Below are positions 54,419-64,000 of a DNA stretch of 64,000 bases, one piece after another. The position numbers and the translations under genes were made by a program. How positions within the stretch are numbered: position 1 is the stretch's first letter; each line of letters opens with the position of its first letter. The stretch is from Clostridium sp. 1001275B_160808_H3 (GTDB lineage: Bacteria; Bacillota; Clostridia; Clostridiales; Clostridiaceae). The DNA lies in NCBI RefSeq assembly GCF_015550425.1, contig NZ_JADNAT010000009.1, positions 1 to 64,000 of the forward strand, read 5' to 3'. The notes below the pieces were generated by a model that was not told the DNA's origin, did not search any database, and saw only the letters and a list, made by a program, of their open reading frames with translations.

Positions 54419-55309
54419 ATGCTTGTACTAAAGCTTGTTTATAACGACGATCTAGACTTTGTAAGTGAAATTCAGGAATTAAGGACTATTCTAAAGAAAA
54501 AAGACATAAAGATTGGGATAGTAGAAAGTGTGGAACTTGATAATCATATAGTTAAAATATTATGTGATGATGATAGTTATAATAAAAGAATAAAAGATAT
54601 CATAAATTTATATATAAGTAATGTGTTATACAAAATTGTTATAGAGGAATATAAAGATAAAGAAATTTTTGATTTTTTAACTGAAAATTATTTCTTTCTT
54701 AAACAAGAGGAAGTAATAGAAGTTGAAGAGGAAATTATGAAAGTATTATTAGGTGAAGAATCATTAAAGTTTGATAACTTGATTTATTGTATGAATAAAA
54801 TGAATAGTATTATAGAAAAAATTAAAAATTGTTTAGAAGAAAATTCTGAAATAAATATAAATGGATTTATCAGATTTAGAATGAAAGAGTTAAGGGAAGA
54901 TATAGAAAACATAATAGATAAGGTTATTGAAAGCTACATGGTAGAAAAAGAATATAGGGAATTTGTTAAATTACTAAAATATTTTGTAGATATTCAAGAA
55001 AGTAAAATAGATGAAGTAAATATATTAATCGATGAAATTGGCAATTACTCAATAAAAGATAAAAATAAAGAGGATATATTTAATGAATTTATGAAAGAAT
55101 TAGTGGAGTGTAGAATAGATACAGATGCGAAGATGGAAGATATAATAATAAGTGGATTAATAACTAATGCTCCTAAAAAAGTAATAATACATGGAAAGAA
55201 AAATTGCTTAAATAAAGAATTTATAGATACTATAGAAAATGTATTTGAAGATAAGGTAAGCTATTGCACTGGGTGTTCTTTATGTATAGAAAAACAAGTT
55301 AAATTTTAA
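54419..55309 (+). CDS. ytxC: Sporulation protein YtxC
   Basis: The 296-residue product matches the YtxC family, named for its phylogenetic restriction to spore formers. I choose the ATG at 54419 behind GAAGGGAGTGG, giving MLVLKLVYNDDLDF; a longer frame to 54341 adds 26 residues without a site. It is mostly helical with FRMKELREDIENIIDKVIESYMVEKEYREFV and a Cys-rich end (YCTGCSLCIEKQ). It is usually found just upstream of the thrS/infC region, as here relative to rpmI. Confidence 0.8.
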   Translation: MLVLKLVYNDDLDFVSEIQELRTILKKKDIKIGIVESVELDNHIVKILCDDDSYNKRIKDIINLYISNVLYKIVIEEYKDKEIFDFLTENYFFLKQEEVIEVEEEIMKVLLGEESLKFDNLIYCMNKMNSIIEKIKNCLEENSEININGFIRFRMKELREDIENIIDKVIESYMVEKEYREFVKLLKYFVDIQESKIDEVNILIDEIGNYSIKDKNKEDIFNEFMKELVECRIDTDAKMEDIIISGLITNAPKKVIIHGKKNCLNKEFIDTIENVFEDKVSYCTGCSLCIEKQVKF

Positions 55310-55316
55310 AATTATG

Positions 55317-55345
55317 TTGACAAGTTTTTTGACAGATAATATAAT
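55317..55345 (+). promoter_or_regulatory. Consensus SigA promoter of the rpmI-rplT operon
   Basis: TTGACA (55317-55322), a 17-base spacer and TATAAT (55340-55345) are a perfect consensus match immediately after ytxC. Confidence 0.9.
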
Positions 55346-55349
55346 TACA

Positions 55350-55478
55350 AGTGTTAAGAAGAAACAAAGCCGTTTCTCACCTTACGGCAGAGCTTAGTAA
55401 GGTAGTATATTCTTATTTTAATTTATTATTTAAATTAAAGCGTGAGTATTATGAGGACGGCATATTGCTGTCTTTTTT
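55350..55478 (+). promoter_or_regulatory. Ribosomal protein (L20-type) leader with attenuator
   Basis: The leader folds long-range: GCCGT (55369-55373) with ACGGC (55457-55461), and CTCAC (55376-55380) with GTGAG (55442-55446). ACGGC is also the 5' arm of a terminator, GACGGCA-TAT-TGCTGTC (55456-55472) followed by six T. The antiterminator and terminator are therefore mutually exclusive. In Firmicutes the infC-rpmI-rplT operon is autoregulated through such a leader by L20. A covariance search would confirm the family. Confidence 0.65.
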
Positions 55479-55738
55479 ATTTTGTCTAAATATAGTAAGT
55501 TACAAGATAAAAAAGAGGTTTAATATTTAGCATTATTAGAGATGCATAAAATGCAATTTAAAAGTGATTCTAAATAATTCGATATAATAGAGTTAATTTA
55601 AAATTACTACTTACAGTTAAGGGGTCAATAAAGATCAGAAAATTATTAAGTAAATATTTTTCTAATTGATTTATGATATTTTTTATTATTAGTTTTTATT
55701 CCCCTTAATATAGCATAATCTGAGAGGAGGATTTTATT
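55479..55738 (+). other. Gap between the leader attenuator and rpmI; no infC gene
   Basis: About 260 bases hold no reading frame of any length, although infC normally stands here. The inverted repeat TTAAGGGG (55617-55624) / CCCCTTAA (55701-55708) and a TATAAT at 55583-55588 without a good -35 are the only structures seen. Confidence 0.7.
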
Positions 55739-55936
55739 ATGCCAAAAATGAAAACGCACAGAGGTGCAGCAAAAAGATTTAAAAAAACAGGTACAGGAAA
55801 GTTAAAAAGAGCAAAAGCTTTCAAGAGTCATATCTTAACAAAGAAAAGCTCTAAGAGAAAGAGAAACTTAAGAAAAACTGCTTATGTTTCAACTACTCAA
55901 GAAAAAGCAATGAAGAAATTATTACCATATTTATAA
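55739..55936 (+). CDS. rpmI: 50S ribosomal protein L35
   Basis: The 65-residue very basic protein has the family text [23 protein letters not shown] and [29 protein letters not shown]. It is the first protein gene of the operon, followed by rplT after 20 bases. Confidence 0.98.
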   Translation: MPKMKTHRGAAKRFKKTGTGKLKRAKAFKSHILTKKSSKRKRNLRKTAYVSTTQEKAMKKLLPYL

Positions 55937-55956
55937 GATAGTAGGAGGTTTGAAAC

Positions 55957-56316
55957 ATGGCAAGAGTTAAAAGAGCAGTAAATTCACGTAAAAATCATAA
56001 AAAAGTGTTAAAGCTTGCAAAAGGTTATTATGGTGGAAAGAGCAGATTATTTAAAACTGCTAATGAATCAGTAATAAGAGCTTTAAGAAATGCTTATGTT
56101 GGAAGAAGATTAAAGAAGAGAGATTTCAGAAGACTATGGATAGCAAGAATTAATGCTGCTACAAGAATGAATGGTCTTTCATATTCAAAATTCATAAATG
56201 GAATCAAGTTAGCTGGAATTGATATGAACAGAAAAATGTTATCAGAAATAGCTATAAATGATCCTAAGGCATTTGCAGATTTAGTAGAAGTAGCAAAAAG
56301 CCAACTAAACAAATAA
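55957..56316 (+). CDS. rplT: 50S ribosomal protein L20
   Basis: The 119-residue protein is an early assembly protein of the 50S subunit and the likely autoregulator of this operon. It has [21 protein letters not shown] and [17 protein letters not shown], with a canonical globular end. RBS TAGGAGG. Confidence 0.98.
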   Translation: MARVKRAVNSRKNHKKVLKLAKGYYGGKSRLFKTANESVIRALRNAYVGRRLKKRDFRRLWIARINAATRMNGLSYSKFINGIKLAGIDMNRKMLSEIAINDPKAFADLVEVAKSQLNK

Positions 56317-56321
56317 TCTAT

Positions 56322-56345
56322 TGCGACCATAGGGTCGCATTTTTT
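56322..56345 (+). terminator. Terminator of rpmI-rplT
   Basis: TGCGACC-ATAG-GGTCGCA followed by TTTTTT. Confidence 0.95.
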
Positions 56346-56572
56346 GTAAATAAATATAAATAATATATATATAAACAGTTTATAATAATTAATATTAGAA
56401 TATAAATTATAAAAATATAATATTTAATATGATTTTTATAAAGTTATGTTAATAATTTATATAAAAATAATAACTATATTTTCTTTAAATAATTTAATTT
56501 ATACTATACTAATATTAATTATATGATTATTAATTTAAATATATATAGTTAGTATATCTAAGAGGTGAAGAT

Positions 56573-57913
56573 ATGCAGTTTAGTTTGAAAAAAAAATTTA
56601 GGCTAAAAGGAGTTCAAATATTAGCATTAGGATTCTTAATAGCAATTTTAATAGGTGGAATTATACTATCTCTACCTATTTCATCGAGAACAGGTGAGCC
56701 AACTAATTTTTTAGATGCTATTTTTACATCTACATCTGCAGTATGTGTAACTGGATTAATAACATTAGATACTAGTACACATTGGAGTGTTTTTGGGCAA
56801 AGTGTTATTATGACATTGATAGAAATTGGTGGGCTTGGATTTATGTCTTTTGCAGTTCTTATATCCTTGATATTAGGTAAGAAAATAACTTTAAGAGAAA
56901 GACTTGTTATGCAAGAAGCAATGAACACATATTCAATTCAAGGTCTTGTAAAAATGGTTAAGTATGTTTTAGTTTTTACTGTATCAGTCCAATTTTTTGG
57001 AGCCTTATTGTTATCAACTCAATTTGTGCCTGAATATGGTATTGCTCGAGGTATGTTTTACAGTGTTTTCCATTCAATTTCAGCCTTTTGTAATGCAGGA
57101 TTTGATTTGCTTGGAACAAGCCTTGTAGGGTATTCAAGTAATAGCGTAGTGATTTTAGTAATAAGTGCGCTAATAATAATTGGAGGATTAGGCTTTACAG
57201 TTCTTTTAGAAATATATGAATTTAAAGGGATTAAGAAATTGTCACTTCACTCTAAATTAGTACTAATAACTACGGCAATATTAGTATTCGGTGGAGCAAT
57301 CTTAATGTTTATATTTGAATATAATAACGTTGAAACAATAGCAAATATGAATATTAAAGATAAACTATTAAATTCATTTTTTGCATCTGTTAGCCCGAGA
57401 ACTGCAGGATTTAATAGTGTATCAACTAGTGGTATGACTTTAGCAAGTAAATTCTTAACTATAATATTAATGTTTATTGGAGGGTCTCCTGGATCAACTG
57501 CAGGTGGTTTGAAGACAGTAACTTTCGGTATATTAGTATTAACTGTTATATGTGTAATAAAAGGAAGAGAAGATACTGAAGTGTTTGGACGAAGATTTAC
57601 AAAAGAAATCGTATATAAGTCATTTACATTATTATTTATAGGAGTATCTTTAGTAATATTTGCAACAATGATTTTATCTTATACTGAAGTTGGCTCTAGC
57701 TTTATAGACTTGTTGTATGAGACAACATCTGCATTTGGAACTGTAGGTTTAACATTAGGTCTTACTCCTAACCTAAGTTCTATAGGTAAAATTTTAATTA
57801 TGCTTATGATGTATTTTGGAAGAGTTGGTCCTCTTACTGTAATGCTTGCATTAACAAGAAAACGTAAAAAATCTGGTTATAAATATCCAGAAGGAAAAAT
57901 TTTGATTGGTTAG
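56573..57913 (+). CDS. ktrB: Potassium uptake protein, TrkH/KtrB family
   Basis: The membrane subunit of a K+ uptake system of the SKT superfamily. The 446-residue product has repeated membrane-pore-membrane units; the four P-loop-like segments appear near TSTSAVCVTGLITLDT, SISAFCNAGFDL, SVSPRTAGFNSV and TTSAFGTVGLTLGL. The length near 450 is KtrB-like rather than TrkH-like. RBS AGAGGTGA. The gating subunit gene follows directly. Confidence 0.92.
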   Translation: MQFSLKKKFRLKGVQILALGFLIAILIGGIILSLPISSRTGEPTNFLDAIFTSTSAVCVTGLITLDTSTHWSVFGQSVIMTLIEIGGLGFMSFAVLISLILGKKITLRERLVMQEAMNTYSIQGLVKMVKYVLVFTVSVQFFGALLLSTQFVPEYGIARGMFYSVFHSISAFCNAGFDLLGTSLVGYSSNSVVILVISALIIIGGLGFTVLLEIYEFKGIKKLSLHSKLVLITTAILVFGGAILMFIFEYNNVETIANMNIKDKLLNSFFASVSPRTAGFNSVSTSGMTLASKFLTIILMFIGGSPGSTAGGLKTVTFGILVLTVICVIKGREDTEVFGRRFTKEIVYKSFTLLFIGVSLVIFATMILSYTEVGSSFIDLLYETTSAFGTVGLTLGLTPNLSSIGKILIMLMMYFGRVGPLTVMLALTRKRKKSGYKYPEGKILIG

Positions 57914-57926
57914 GAGATGAATTCAA

Positions 57927-58595
57927 TTGTCTAACAAACAATTTGTAATTATAGGACTTGGAAGATTTGGGTCTTCAATAGCAAAAACCTTATATTCTTT
58001 AGGTAATGATGTGTTAGCAATAGATAGAGATGAAGATATAGTACAGGAAATAGCTGATAGTGTTACACATGCTGTACAGCTAGATGCAACAGATGAAAAT
58101 GCTTTAAGAGCATTAGGAATAAGAAATTTTGATGTAGCAGTAGTTACTATAGGTGATAATATTCAATCAAGTATTATGGCTACGTTATTAGTAAAAGAAT
58201 TAGGAGTTAAATATATTATAGCTAAAGGGCATAGCGATTTACATGCAAAAGTTCTTTATAAGATAGGAGCAGATAGAGTTGTACTACCAGAAAAAGATAT
58301 GGGAGTAAGAGTTGCTCATAATTTAGTTTCTGCAAATATATTAGATTATATTGAACTTTCAGAAGATTACAGCGTTATGGAAATTCAAGCTTTAGATGAA
58401 TGGTCAGGCAAAACTCTAAATGAATTAAGACTTAGAAGTAAATATGGAATAAACGTTATGGCAATTAAAAGAGGTGATGATGTTAATTTATCACCATCAG
58501 CAGAAGATATAGTTGAAGATAATGACGTAATTGTTGCTATAGGATCAGCAGAAGATCTAAATAGATTAGAAGGTATGATAGCTAAATCAAATTAA
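57927..58595 (+). CDS. ktrA: Potassium uptake regulatory subunit, KtrA/TrkA family
   Basis: The cytoplasmic gating ring subunit. The 222-residue product has an RCK-N Rossmann domain (FVIIGLGRFGSSIAKTLYSLGNDVLAIDRDEDIVQE) and an RCK-C domain, the single-copy layout of KtrA. The start is TTG with TAGGAGATGA upstream. It is probably cotranscribed with ktrB and followed 13 bases later by the rRNA methyltransferase gene. Confidence 0.92.
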   Translation: MSNKQFVIIGLGRFGSSIAKTLYSLGNDVLAIDRDEDIVQEIADSVTHAVQLDATDENALRALGIRNFDVAVVTIGDNIQSSIMATLLVKELGVKYIIAKGHSDLHAKVLYKIGADRVVLPEKDMGVRVAHNLVSANILDYIELSEDYSVMEIQALDEWSGKTLNELRLRSKYGINVMAIKRGDDVNLSPSAEDIVEDNDVIVAIGSAEDLNRLEGMIAKSN

Positions 58596-58608
58596 CGAGG
58601 TGTAAATT

Positions 58609-59391
58609 TTGATTTATATAGAAAGTAAGGATAATAATTTTTTTAAGTCTACAAAAAAACTTAAGGAAAGAAGATTTAGACAAAAAGAAGGTAAATTTAT
58701 TTTAGAAGGATTTAGATTAATAGAAGAAGCTGTGAAAGCTAATATGGAAGTAGAATATATAGTTTTATCTCAGGGTGATGAGGAAAAATTTAATAGTAGC
58801 AGTTTAAAAGAAACTATTAATGGTAATAATATATATGTTTTTTCAAATAATTTATTTTCACAAATATCTTCTACAGAGCATCCTCAAGGAATTGTAGCTG
58901 TTGTTAAAAATAAAGAAATGTCTATTGATTTAAAAGGTAAGTTTTTCTTGGTATGTGATAAGGTTCAAGATCCTGGCAATTTGGGCACTATAATAAGAAC
59001 TGGTCATGCAGCTGGAGTAGATGGAATAATACTTACAAAAGGAACTGTAGATATTTATAATGATAAAACAATAAGATCTACTATGGGATCTATATTTTAT
59101 GTTCCAATTTTTTATGATAATGAAGATTTTAGTATTATTAAAGAACTTAAATATAGTGGAGTTTCATTAGTAACAACATCTCTTGAGGAATCTAAAAACT
59201 TTTTTGAAGAAGATTTAAGTGGAAAGATTATGTTAGCTGTAGGTAATGAAGGTAATGGAATAAGCAATGAACTTTTTGAACTTGCAAATAAAAAAGTTAA
59301 AATTCCAATGCCAGGTGGAGCGGAATCTTTAAATGTAGCAGTAGCAACATCCATAATTTTATTTGAAAAAGTAAGACAAAATTTAATATAG
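58609..59391 (+). CDS. TrmH/SpoU-family RNA 2'-O-methyltransferase
   Basis: The 260-residue product has an N-terminal substrate-binding domain (RFRQKEGKFILEGFRLIEEAVKAN) and a SPOUT catalytic domain with the trefoil-knot motifs DKVQDPGNLGTIIRTGHAAGVDGIIL, LAVGNEGNGISNEL and VKIPMPGGAESLNVAVATSIILFE. It is rRNA-type (RlmB-like). The start is TTG behind CGAGGTGT. The exact target base is not readable from sequence. Confidence 0.9.
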   Translation: MIYIESKDNNFFKSTKKLKERRFRQKEGKFILEGFRLIEEAVKANMEVEYIVLSQGDEEKFNSSSLKETINGNNIYVFSNNLFSQISSTEHPQGIVAVVKNKEMSIDLKGKFFLVCDKVQDPGNLGTIIRTGHAAGVDGIILTKGTVDIYNDKTIRSTMGSIFYVPIFYDNEDFSIIKELKYSGVSLVTTSLEESKNFFEEDLSGKIMLAVGNEGNGISNELFELANKKVKIPMPGGAESLNVAVATSIILFEKVRQNLI

Positions 59392-59459
59392 AAATAAATA
59401 GAAACTTTCTATTGAAATTAATAAAGTTTATTTGTATAATAAATTATAAATTAAATATA

Positions 59460-59709
59460 AAAAGACTGTGAATGAGAAAGTAGATATAAAGGACTTTGCA
59501 GGGAGAAATAGTCTAAGACTGGAAGCTATTTTAAAGAAATTTATATTGAAGTTCCCTCAGGAGTCCTAGAAGTGAAATTAACAGTAGTTTCTAGCGGTTT
59601 TATCCGTTATTTAAATTTGAGTTGGGTTATAAAATTACAAAATTTTATAACCAATTAGGGTGGTAACGCGGCACTTCGTCCCTTTTATATAGGGGACGGA
59701 GTTTTTTTA
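59460..59709 (+). promoter_or_regulatory. T-box leader of pheS-pheT
   Basis: The T-box sequence AGGGTGGTAACGCG is at 59657-59670. The terminator arms CTTCGTCCC (59674-59682) and GGGACGGAG (59693-59701) are followed by seven T. The Stem I specifier loop carries TTC at 59552-59554 after GAAG, a phenylalanine codon, matching the downstream genes. Confidence 0.93.
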
Positions 59710-59734
59710 TTTTAATCAAAAAGGAGGAACAAAT

Positions 59735-60754
59735 ATGCAAGAAAAGTTAATGGCTATTAAAGAAAATGCATTTAATGAATTAACAAATGTCAACACTAGC
59801 TCAGAATTAGAAGAAATAAGAGTAAAATATTTGGGTAAAAAAGGAGAGCTAACTACTATATTAAGAGGAATGGGATCATTATCTCAAGAAGAAAGACCAA
59901 TAGTAGGAAAGCTTGTAAATGTAGTAAAAAAAGAAGTTGAAGATAGAATTGAAGAAATATCAAGAGGAATTAAGGAAAAAGAAAAAAATGCTAAATTAGC
60001 ATCTGAAGTTATAGATATATCTCTTCCAGGAAAAAAGAACTTAATTGGTAAGAGACATCCATTAGATTTAACTCTAGAAAGTATGAAGAGTATCTTTATA
60101 TCAATGGGTTTTACAGTAGAAGAAGGACCAGAAGTAGAATTAGATCATTATAATTTTGAAGCCTTAAATATTCCAAAGGATCACCCAGCAAGAAGTGAGC
60201 AAGATACTTTTTATATAAATGATAATTTAGTATTAAGAACACAAACTTCACCAGTTCAAATTAGAGTTATGGAAAATCAAGCTCCACCAATAAAAATGAT
60301 AGCGCCAGGTAAAGTATATAGATCAGATGCAGTTGATGCAACTCACTCACCTATATTCTATCAAATGGAAGGATTAGTTATTGATAAGGGAGTTACATTT
60401 GCAGATTTAAAAGGAACTCTAGAGCTTTTTGCAAAGAAGATGTTTGGAGATAAGGTTAAAACTAAATTTAGACCTCACCACTTCCCATTTACAGAACCTT
60501 CAGCAGAAATGGATGCAACTTGCTTCGTATGTGAAGGTAAAGGATGTAGAGTTTGTAAAGGAAGTGGATGGATAGAACTTTTAGGTTGTGGAATGGTTCA
60601 TCCACAAGTATTAAGAAATTGTGGTATAGACCCAGAAGTTTATAGCGGATTTGCCTTCGGATTTGGCGTTGATAGAATGGTTATGCTTAAATATGGAATA
60701 GATGACATCAGACTATTATACGAAAGTGATATGAGATTTTTAAATCAATTTTAA
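59735..60754 (+). CDS. pheS: Phenylalanine--tRNA ligase alpha subunit
   Basis: The catalytic subunit of the alpha2-beta2 class II synthetase. The 339-residue product has an N-terminal coiled coil that binds tRNA-Phe, motif 2 around [28 protein letters not shown], and motif 3 [23 protein letters not shown] Cys-rich insertion ([17 protein letters not shown]) typical of Gram-positive PheS is present. RBS AAAGGAGG. Expression is controlled by the T-box. Confidence 0.98.
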   Translation: MQEKLMAIKENAFNELTNVNTSSELEEIRVKYLGKKGELTTILRGMGSLSQEERPIVGKLVNVVKKEVEDRIEEISRGIKEKEKNAKLASEVIDISLPGKKNLIGKRHPLDLTLESMKSIFISMGFTVEEGPEVELDHYNFEALNIPKDHPARSEQDTFYINDNLVLRTQTSPVQIRVMENQAPPIKMIAPGKVYRSDAVDATHSPIFYQMEGLVIDKGVTFADLKGTLELFAKKMFGDKVKTKFRPHHFPFTEPSAEMDATCFVCEGKGCRVCKGSGWIELLGCGMVHPQVLRNCGIDPEVYSGFAFGFGVDRMVMLKYGIDDIRLLYESDMRFLNQF

Positions 60755-60773
60755 TTAGAGGAGGTAAAAAAAG

Positions 60774-63152
60774 ATGAAAGTACCATTTAATTGGTTAAAA
60801 GATTATGTTGAAGTGAATATAGATGCAAAAGAGCTTGGAGATAGATTAACATTAACAGGTTCAGCAGTAGAAGAAGTTATTACTCAAGGGGATGTAATTA
60901 AAAATGTAGTTACTGGAAAAATCGTTGAGATAACTACACATCCAGATGCTGATAAATTAAAGGTGTGCCAAGTTGATATTGGAGCAGATGAAAAGATTCA
61001 AATTGTTACAGCTGCAACAAATATGAAGGAAGATGACGTAGTACCAGTTGCACTTCATAAATCAATTTTAGCAGATGGAACAGAAATTAAGAAAGGTAAA
61101 CTTAGAGGGGTAGTGTCTAATGGTATGTTCTGTTCAGAAGAAGAACTTGGAATAGCTGGCGATGAACCAGTTCATGGTTTAATGATTTTACCTAAAGATG
61201 CACCGCTAGGGATGGATATTAAAAAATATTTAGGTCTTAACAAATCTATATTAGATTTTGAAATAACTTCAAATAGACCAGATTGCTTAAGTATAGTTGG
61301 GATGGCAAGAGAAACTGCAGCAACTCTTTCTACATCTTATAAAATGCCAAATTTCAACTATGAAGTAAAGAATTCTGAAAATATTAATGATAAATTAAAA
61401 GTTGAAGTTAAAGATTCTTTATGTAGAAGATACATGGCAAGAGGAGTTAAAAATGTTAAGGTTATGCCTTCACCAGGTTGGATGCAAGAAAGACTATTAG
61501 AAGCTGGGGTTAGACCTATAAACAATATAGTTGATATAACTAATTTTGTAATGTTAGAACTTGGGGAACCAATGCATGCTTTTGATGCAAGAGAAATTCA
61601 AAGTGGAAAAATAGTTGTAGAAAGAGCTAAAGATGGAGAAACTTTCGTTACTTTAGATGAAACTGAAAGAAACTTAGATTCTAGCTTCTTATGCATAAAA
61701 GATGGAGATAAAACTATAGCTTTAGCAGGAATAATGGGTGGATTAAATTCAGAAATTAAAGAAGATACAACTGAAGTTATTTTTGAATGTGCAAACTTTG
61801 ATGGAACTAATATAAGAGTTAACTCTAAAAAACTTAACTTAAGAACTGAAAGTTCATCAAGATTTGAAAAAGATATAGATCCAAATCTTGCAAGTCTTGC
61901 AATAGATAGAGCTTGTGCTTTAATCTGCGAGCTTGGATGTGGTGAAGTAATGGAAGGAACTATTGATGTATATACTCAAAAGAAAGAAGAAGGAAATATT
62001 ACAGTAGATTCTAACTGGATAAATAAATTTTTAGGAACAGAAATAGCAAAAGAAGATATGAAAAAATATCTTGATTCTTTAGATTTAAAAACAGAAGTTG
62101 TAAATGATGATTTAGTTATAAATATACCAACATTTAGAATTGATATAGCAATTAAAGAAGATATAGCTGAAGAAGTTGCAAGAATATATGGATATGATAA
62201 GATTCCAACTACAATATTTAAGGTATCTACTGAAAGAGAGCCTAAATATAAAAATGAAATATTAACTGAAGAAGTTATAAATACTATGATAGGAAGTGGA
62301 TTAAATCAATCTATAAGCTATTCTTTTGTATCACCTAAAGTTTTTGATAAAATCAATTTACCAGAAAATAGTGAGCTAAGAAATGTTGTAAAGATTAAAA
62401 ATCCACTTGGCGAAGATTATTCTGTAATGAGAACAACTACTATTCATTCAATGATGGAATCTTTAGGAAGAAACTATTCAAGAAATAATGAATATGCTAG
62501 ATTATTTGAGGTTGGTAAGATATATATACCAAATGAAGATGAAACTGTTCTTCCAACTGAAAAGAATATATTAACAATTGGTATGTATGGAAACTGCGAT
62601 TATTTAGATTTAAAGGGAGTTGTAGAAAATATTGTTGAAGCTTTAGGTTTAAATAAAGTAACATTTGCTCGTGAAGCTGAAAATCCTAGCTATCACCCAG
62701 GTAAAACTGCTGCTTTAATGATTGGTAAATCAAAAGTAGGGGTATTAGGTGAAGTTCACCCTGACGTTTCAGAAAACTATGGCGTTGATGTTAATTGCTA
62801 TTTAGCTGAATTAGATTTAGATTTATTATTTAATAGTGCTGAAACAACTAAGAAATATAAGCCACTTCCAAAGTTCCCAGCAGTTACAAGAGATATAGCT
62901 TTATTAGTAAATGATGAAGTATTAGTGCAAGAAATAGAAGATACTATTAAAAAAGCTGGTGGAAACTTAGTTGAAAAAGTAAAATTATTTGATATTTACA
63001 AAGGAACTCAAATACCAGAAGGTAAAAAGAGTATAGCTTATGCAATTGCATATAGAGATGAGAAAAAGACGCTTACAGATAATGATGTTAATAAAGTTCA
63101 TGATAAAATATTAAGAAGTCTTGAGTATAAATTAGGTGCTACTTTAAGATAA
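60774..63152 (+). CDS. pheT: Phenylalanine--tRNA ligase beta subunit
   Basis: The non-catalytic and editing subunit. The 792-residue product begins [21 protein letters not shown], followed by a tRNA-binding OB fold ([25 protein letters not shown]), B3/B4 editing domains with [27 protein letters not shown]5, and a C-terminal ferredoxin-fold anticodon domain ([21 protein letters not shown]). RBS AGAGGAGG, 19 bases after pheS. Confidence 0.98.
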   Translation: MKVPFNWLKDYVEVNIDAKELGDRLTLTGSAVEEVITQGDVIKNVVTGKIVEITTHPDADKLKVCQVDIGADEKIQIVTAATNMKEDDVVPVALHKSILADGTEIKKGKLRGVVSNGMFCSEEELGIAGDEPVHGLMILPKDAPLGMDIKKYLGLNKSILDFEITSNRPDCLSIVGMARETAATLSTSYKMPNFNYEVKNSENINDKLKVEVKDSLCRRYMARGVKNVKVMPSPGWMQERLLEAGVRPINNIVDITNFVMLELGEPMHAFDAREIQSGKIVVERAKDGETFVTLDETERNLDSSFLCIKDGDKTIALAGIMGGLNSEIKEDTTEVIFECANFDGTNIRVNSKKLNLRTESSSRFEKDIDPNLASLAIDRACALICELGCGEVMEGTIDVYTQKKEEGNITVDSNWINKFLGTEIAKEDMKKYLDSLDLKTEVVNDDLVINIPTFRIDIAIKEDIAEEVARIYGYDKIPTTIFKVSTEREPKYKNEILTEEVINTMIGSGLNQSISYSFVSPKVFDKINLPENSELRNVVKIKNPLGEDYSVMRTTTIHSMMESLGRNYSRNNEYARLFEVGKIYIPNEDETVLPTEKNILTIGMYGNCDYLDLKGVVENIVEALGLNKVTFAREAENPSYHPGKTAALMIGKSKVGVLGEVHPDVSENYGVDVNCYLAELDLDLLFNSAETTKKYKPLPKFPAVTRDIALLVNDEVLVQEIEDTIKKAGGNLVEKVKLFDIYKGTQIPEGKKSIAYAIAYRDEKKTLTDNDVNKVHDKILRSLEYKLGATLR

Positions 63153-63197
63153 TGTATAAATTTATTTATATAATAAATAAATTTATATAAGAAGATT

Positions 63198-63246
63198 AAT
63201 AAGCTGTATTATAAGAAAAATTCTTAAAATACAGCTTTATTATTTT
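63198..63246 (+). terminator. Terminator of pheS-pheT
   Basis: AATAAGCTGTATT pairs with AATACAGCTTTATT around an 18-base loop, followed by T-rich sequence. The remaining 250 bases to the next gene show no structure or frame. Confidence 0.75.
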
Positions 63247-63505
63247 TATATAATTATACAATAAACATTTAATTACTAAAATTTTATTTAAATAATTAAT
63301 ATCCAATATATAGTTGCTATTTGGAAACATACATAAAAGGAAATAAACCATTTTATTTAAACAAAAAATATATCTTAACTATTCATTATATTATTACTTG
63401 AATTTTGTATATTATAAGTTGAAATATTTATATATAATATATTTTTTACAGTATAAAATTTGTGATAAAATAAAACATATTTATATTTATGTAAAGGAGA
63501 AAAAT

Positions 63506-64000
63506 ATGAATTATTTAATTAATGTATTAAAAGGAATGGTTATAGGAGTATCAAATGTTATTCCAGGAGTAAGTGGTGGAACTATGGCTGTTGTAATGGG
63601 GATTTACGATAAAATAATATATTCTGTTAATAACTTCTTTAAAGATATAAAGAAAAATATGTTATTTTTAGCCTCTCTTGGTATTGGAGCTGTAGTAGGA
63701 ATATTATTATTTACTAATTTAATTGATTATTTACTTAAAAGTTATAATGAACAAACTAACTTTTTCTTTATTGGATTAATATTAGGTACAGCACCATTAT
63801 TATTAAAAAAAGCAACAGAAACAAAAGTAAGTGGTGGAAATTGGATAGGATTAGTAATAGGATTTATAATTGTTGCTGGACTAGGGTTATTAGAAAAAAT
63901 AAATCCTGATGCCGCATTTTTAAGCTCAATATTTAAGCCTAATGCAATAGGATTCTTTGTAGCTGGATTTATTGCAGCTGCAACAATGATATTACCTGGA
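63506..64000 (+). CDS. DUF368 membrane protein (PopT-like), partial
   Basis: An open frame runs from the ATG at 63506 (AAAGGAG upstream) to the window end; 165 codons are visible. The product is a polytopic membrane protein beginning MNYLINVLKGMVIGVSNVIPGVSGGTMAVVMGIYDK, the DUF368 signature, with repeated IPGVSGGT / AAATMILPG half-motifs. DUF368 proteins have recently been implicated in recycling undecaprenyl phosphate across the membrane (PopT). The C-terminal part lies outside the window. Confidence 0.85.
   Translation, partial: MNYLINVLKGMVIGVSNVIPGVSGGTMAVVMGIYDKIIYSVNNFFKDIKKNMLFLASLGIGAVVGILLFTNLIDYLLKSYNEQTNFFFIGLILGTAPLLLKKATETKVSGGNWIGLVIGFIIVAGLGLLEKINPDAAFLSSIFKPNAIGFFVAGFIAAATMILPG

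Noticed and set aside
56346..56572. c-di-AMP riboswitch before the Ktr pair
   Set aside because: No GC-containing conserved stems are present; the region is almost pure AT.

Overview
The window is about 64 kb of very AT-rich chromosome from a spore-forming Clostridium sensu stricto. The evidence is the codon use, the strong AGGAGG-type ribosome binding sites with frequent TTG/GTG starts, two T-box leaders, an alpha/beta-type small acid-soluble spore protein, a YtxC-like sporulation protein, a PdaB-like deacetylase, and several protein families typical of the genus (DUF4003, DUF4364, DUF6873, TIGR03905). I cannot name the species.

Layout. 0.1-3.4 kb: T-box leader and valS. 3.5-10.9 kb: a hypothetical protein, a small membrane protein, two overlapping ATP-grasp ligase genes next to folC, a relic of a GH25-lysozyme-type cell-wall hydrolase, deoD, rnz and a DUF4003 gene. 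11-29.7 kb: a nitrate-reduction island. It holds an ABC importer of the nitrate/sulfonate/taurine class, a three-gene nitrate reductase module (molybdopterin catalytic subunit, 16-Cys ferredoxin subunit, FAD/NAD oxidoreductase), a molybdenum-cofactor block (mobB, moeA, mobA, mogA, a second MoeA-like gene, moaC, moaA, a MOSC protein), a second paralogous copy of the three-gene module, and two TDT/SLAC1-type anion-channel homologues. The moeA operon is preceded by a structured leader resembling a Moco riboswitch followed by a terminator. The first reductase operon and the last channel gene each carry a CRP/FNR-type palindrome at almost the same distance from a -10 box. MoaD and MoaE are not encoded here.

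29.8-40.1 kb: cysK, an Rrf2 (CymR/IscR-like) regulator, heme oxygenase, a membrane protein, a peptidoglycan amidase, a TSCPD protein, a beta-propeller protein, DUF4364, a PdaB-like deacetylase, an SSB-like double OB-fold protein, dapH, cobO and an aminotransferase. 40.3-46.2 kb: an oligopeptide ABC operon (oppBCDF-A) with a CcpA-type cre motif upstream. 46.2-49.2 kb: a 54-residue gene, a MITE-like repeat, and the asd-dapA-dapB lysine operon on the minus strand. With dapH and the aminotransferase, most of the acetylase-type diaminopimelate pathway lies here, split over two loci.

49.6-64 kb: a spore SASP, a methyltransferase, hslO, tRNA-Cys, an HD protein, a dNMP-kinase-like protein, DUF6873, ytxC, an r-protein leader with rpmI-rplT (infC is missing from its usual place), a Ktr/Trk potassium uptake pair, an rRNA methyltransferase, a second T-box leader with pheS-pheT, and the start of a DUF368 membrane protein cut by the window end.

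Most genes are ordinary core genes. The parts most worth a second look are the duplicated nitrate reductase island with its regulatory sites and channel pair, the ATP-grasp pair beside folC, the infC gap, and several small repeats and operators. All assignments are from reading the sequence; no database search was run.
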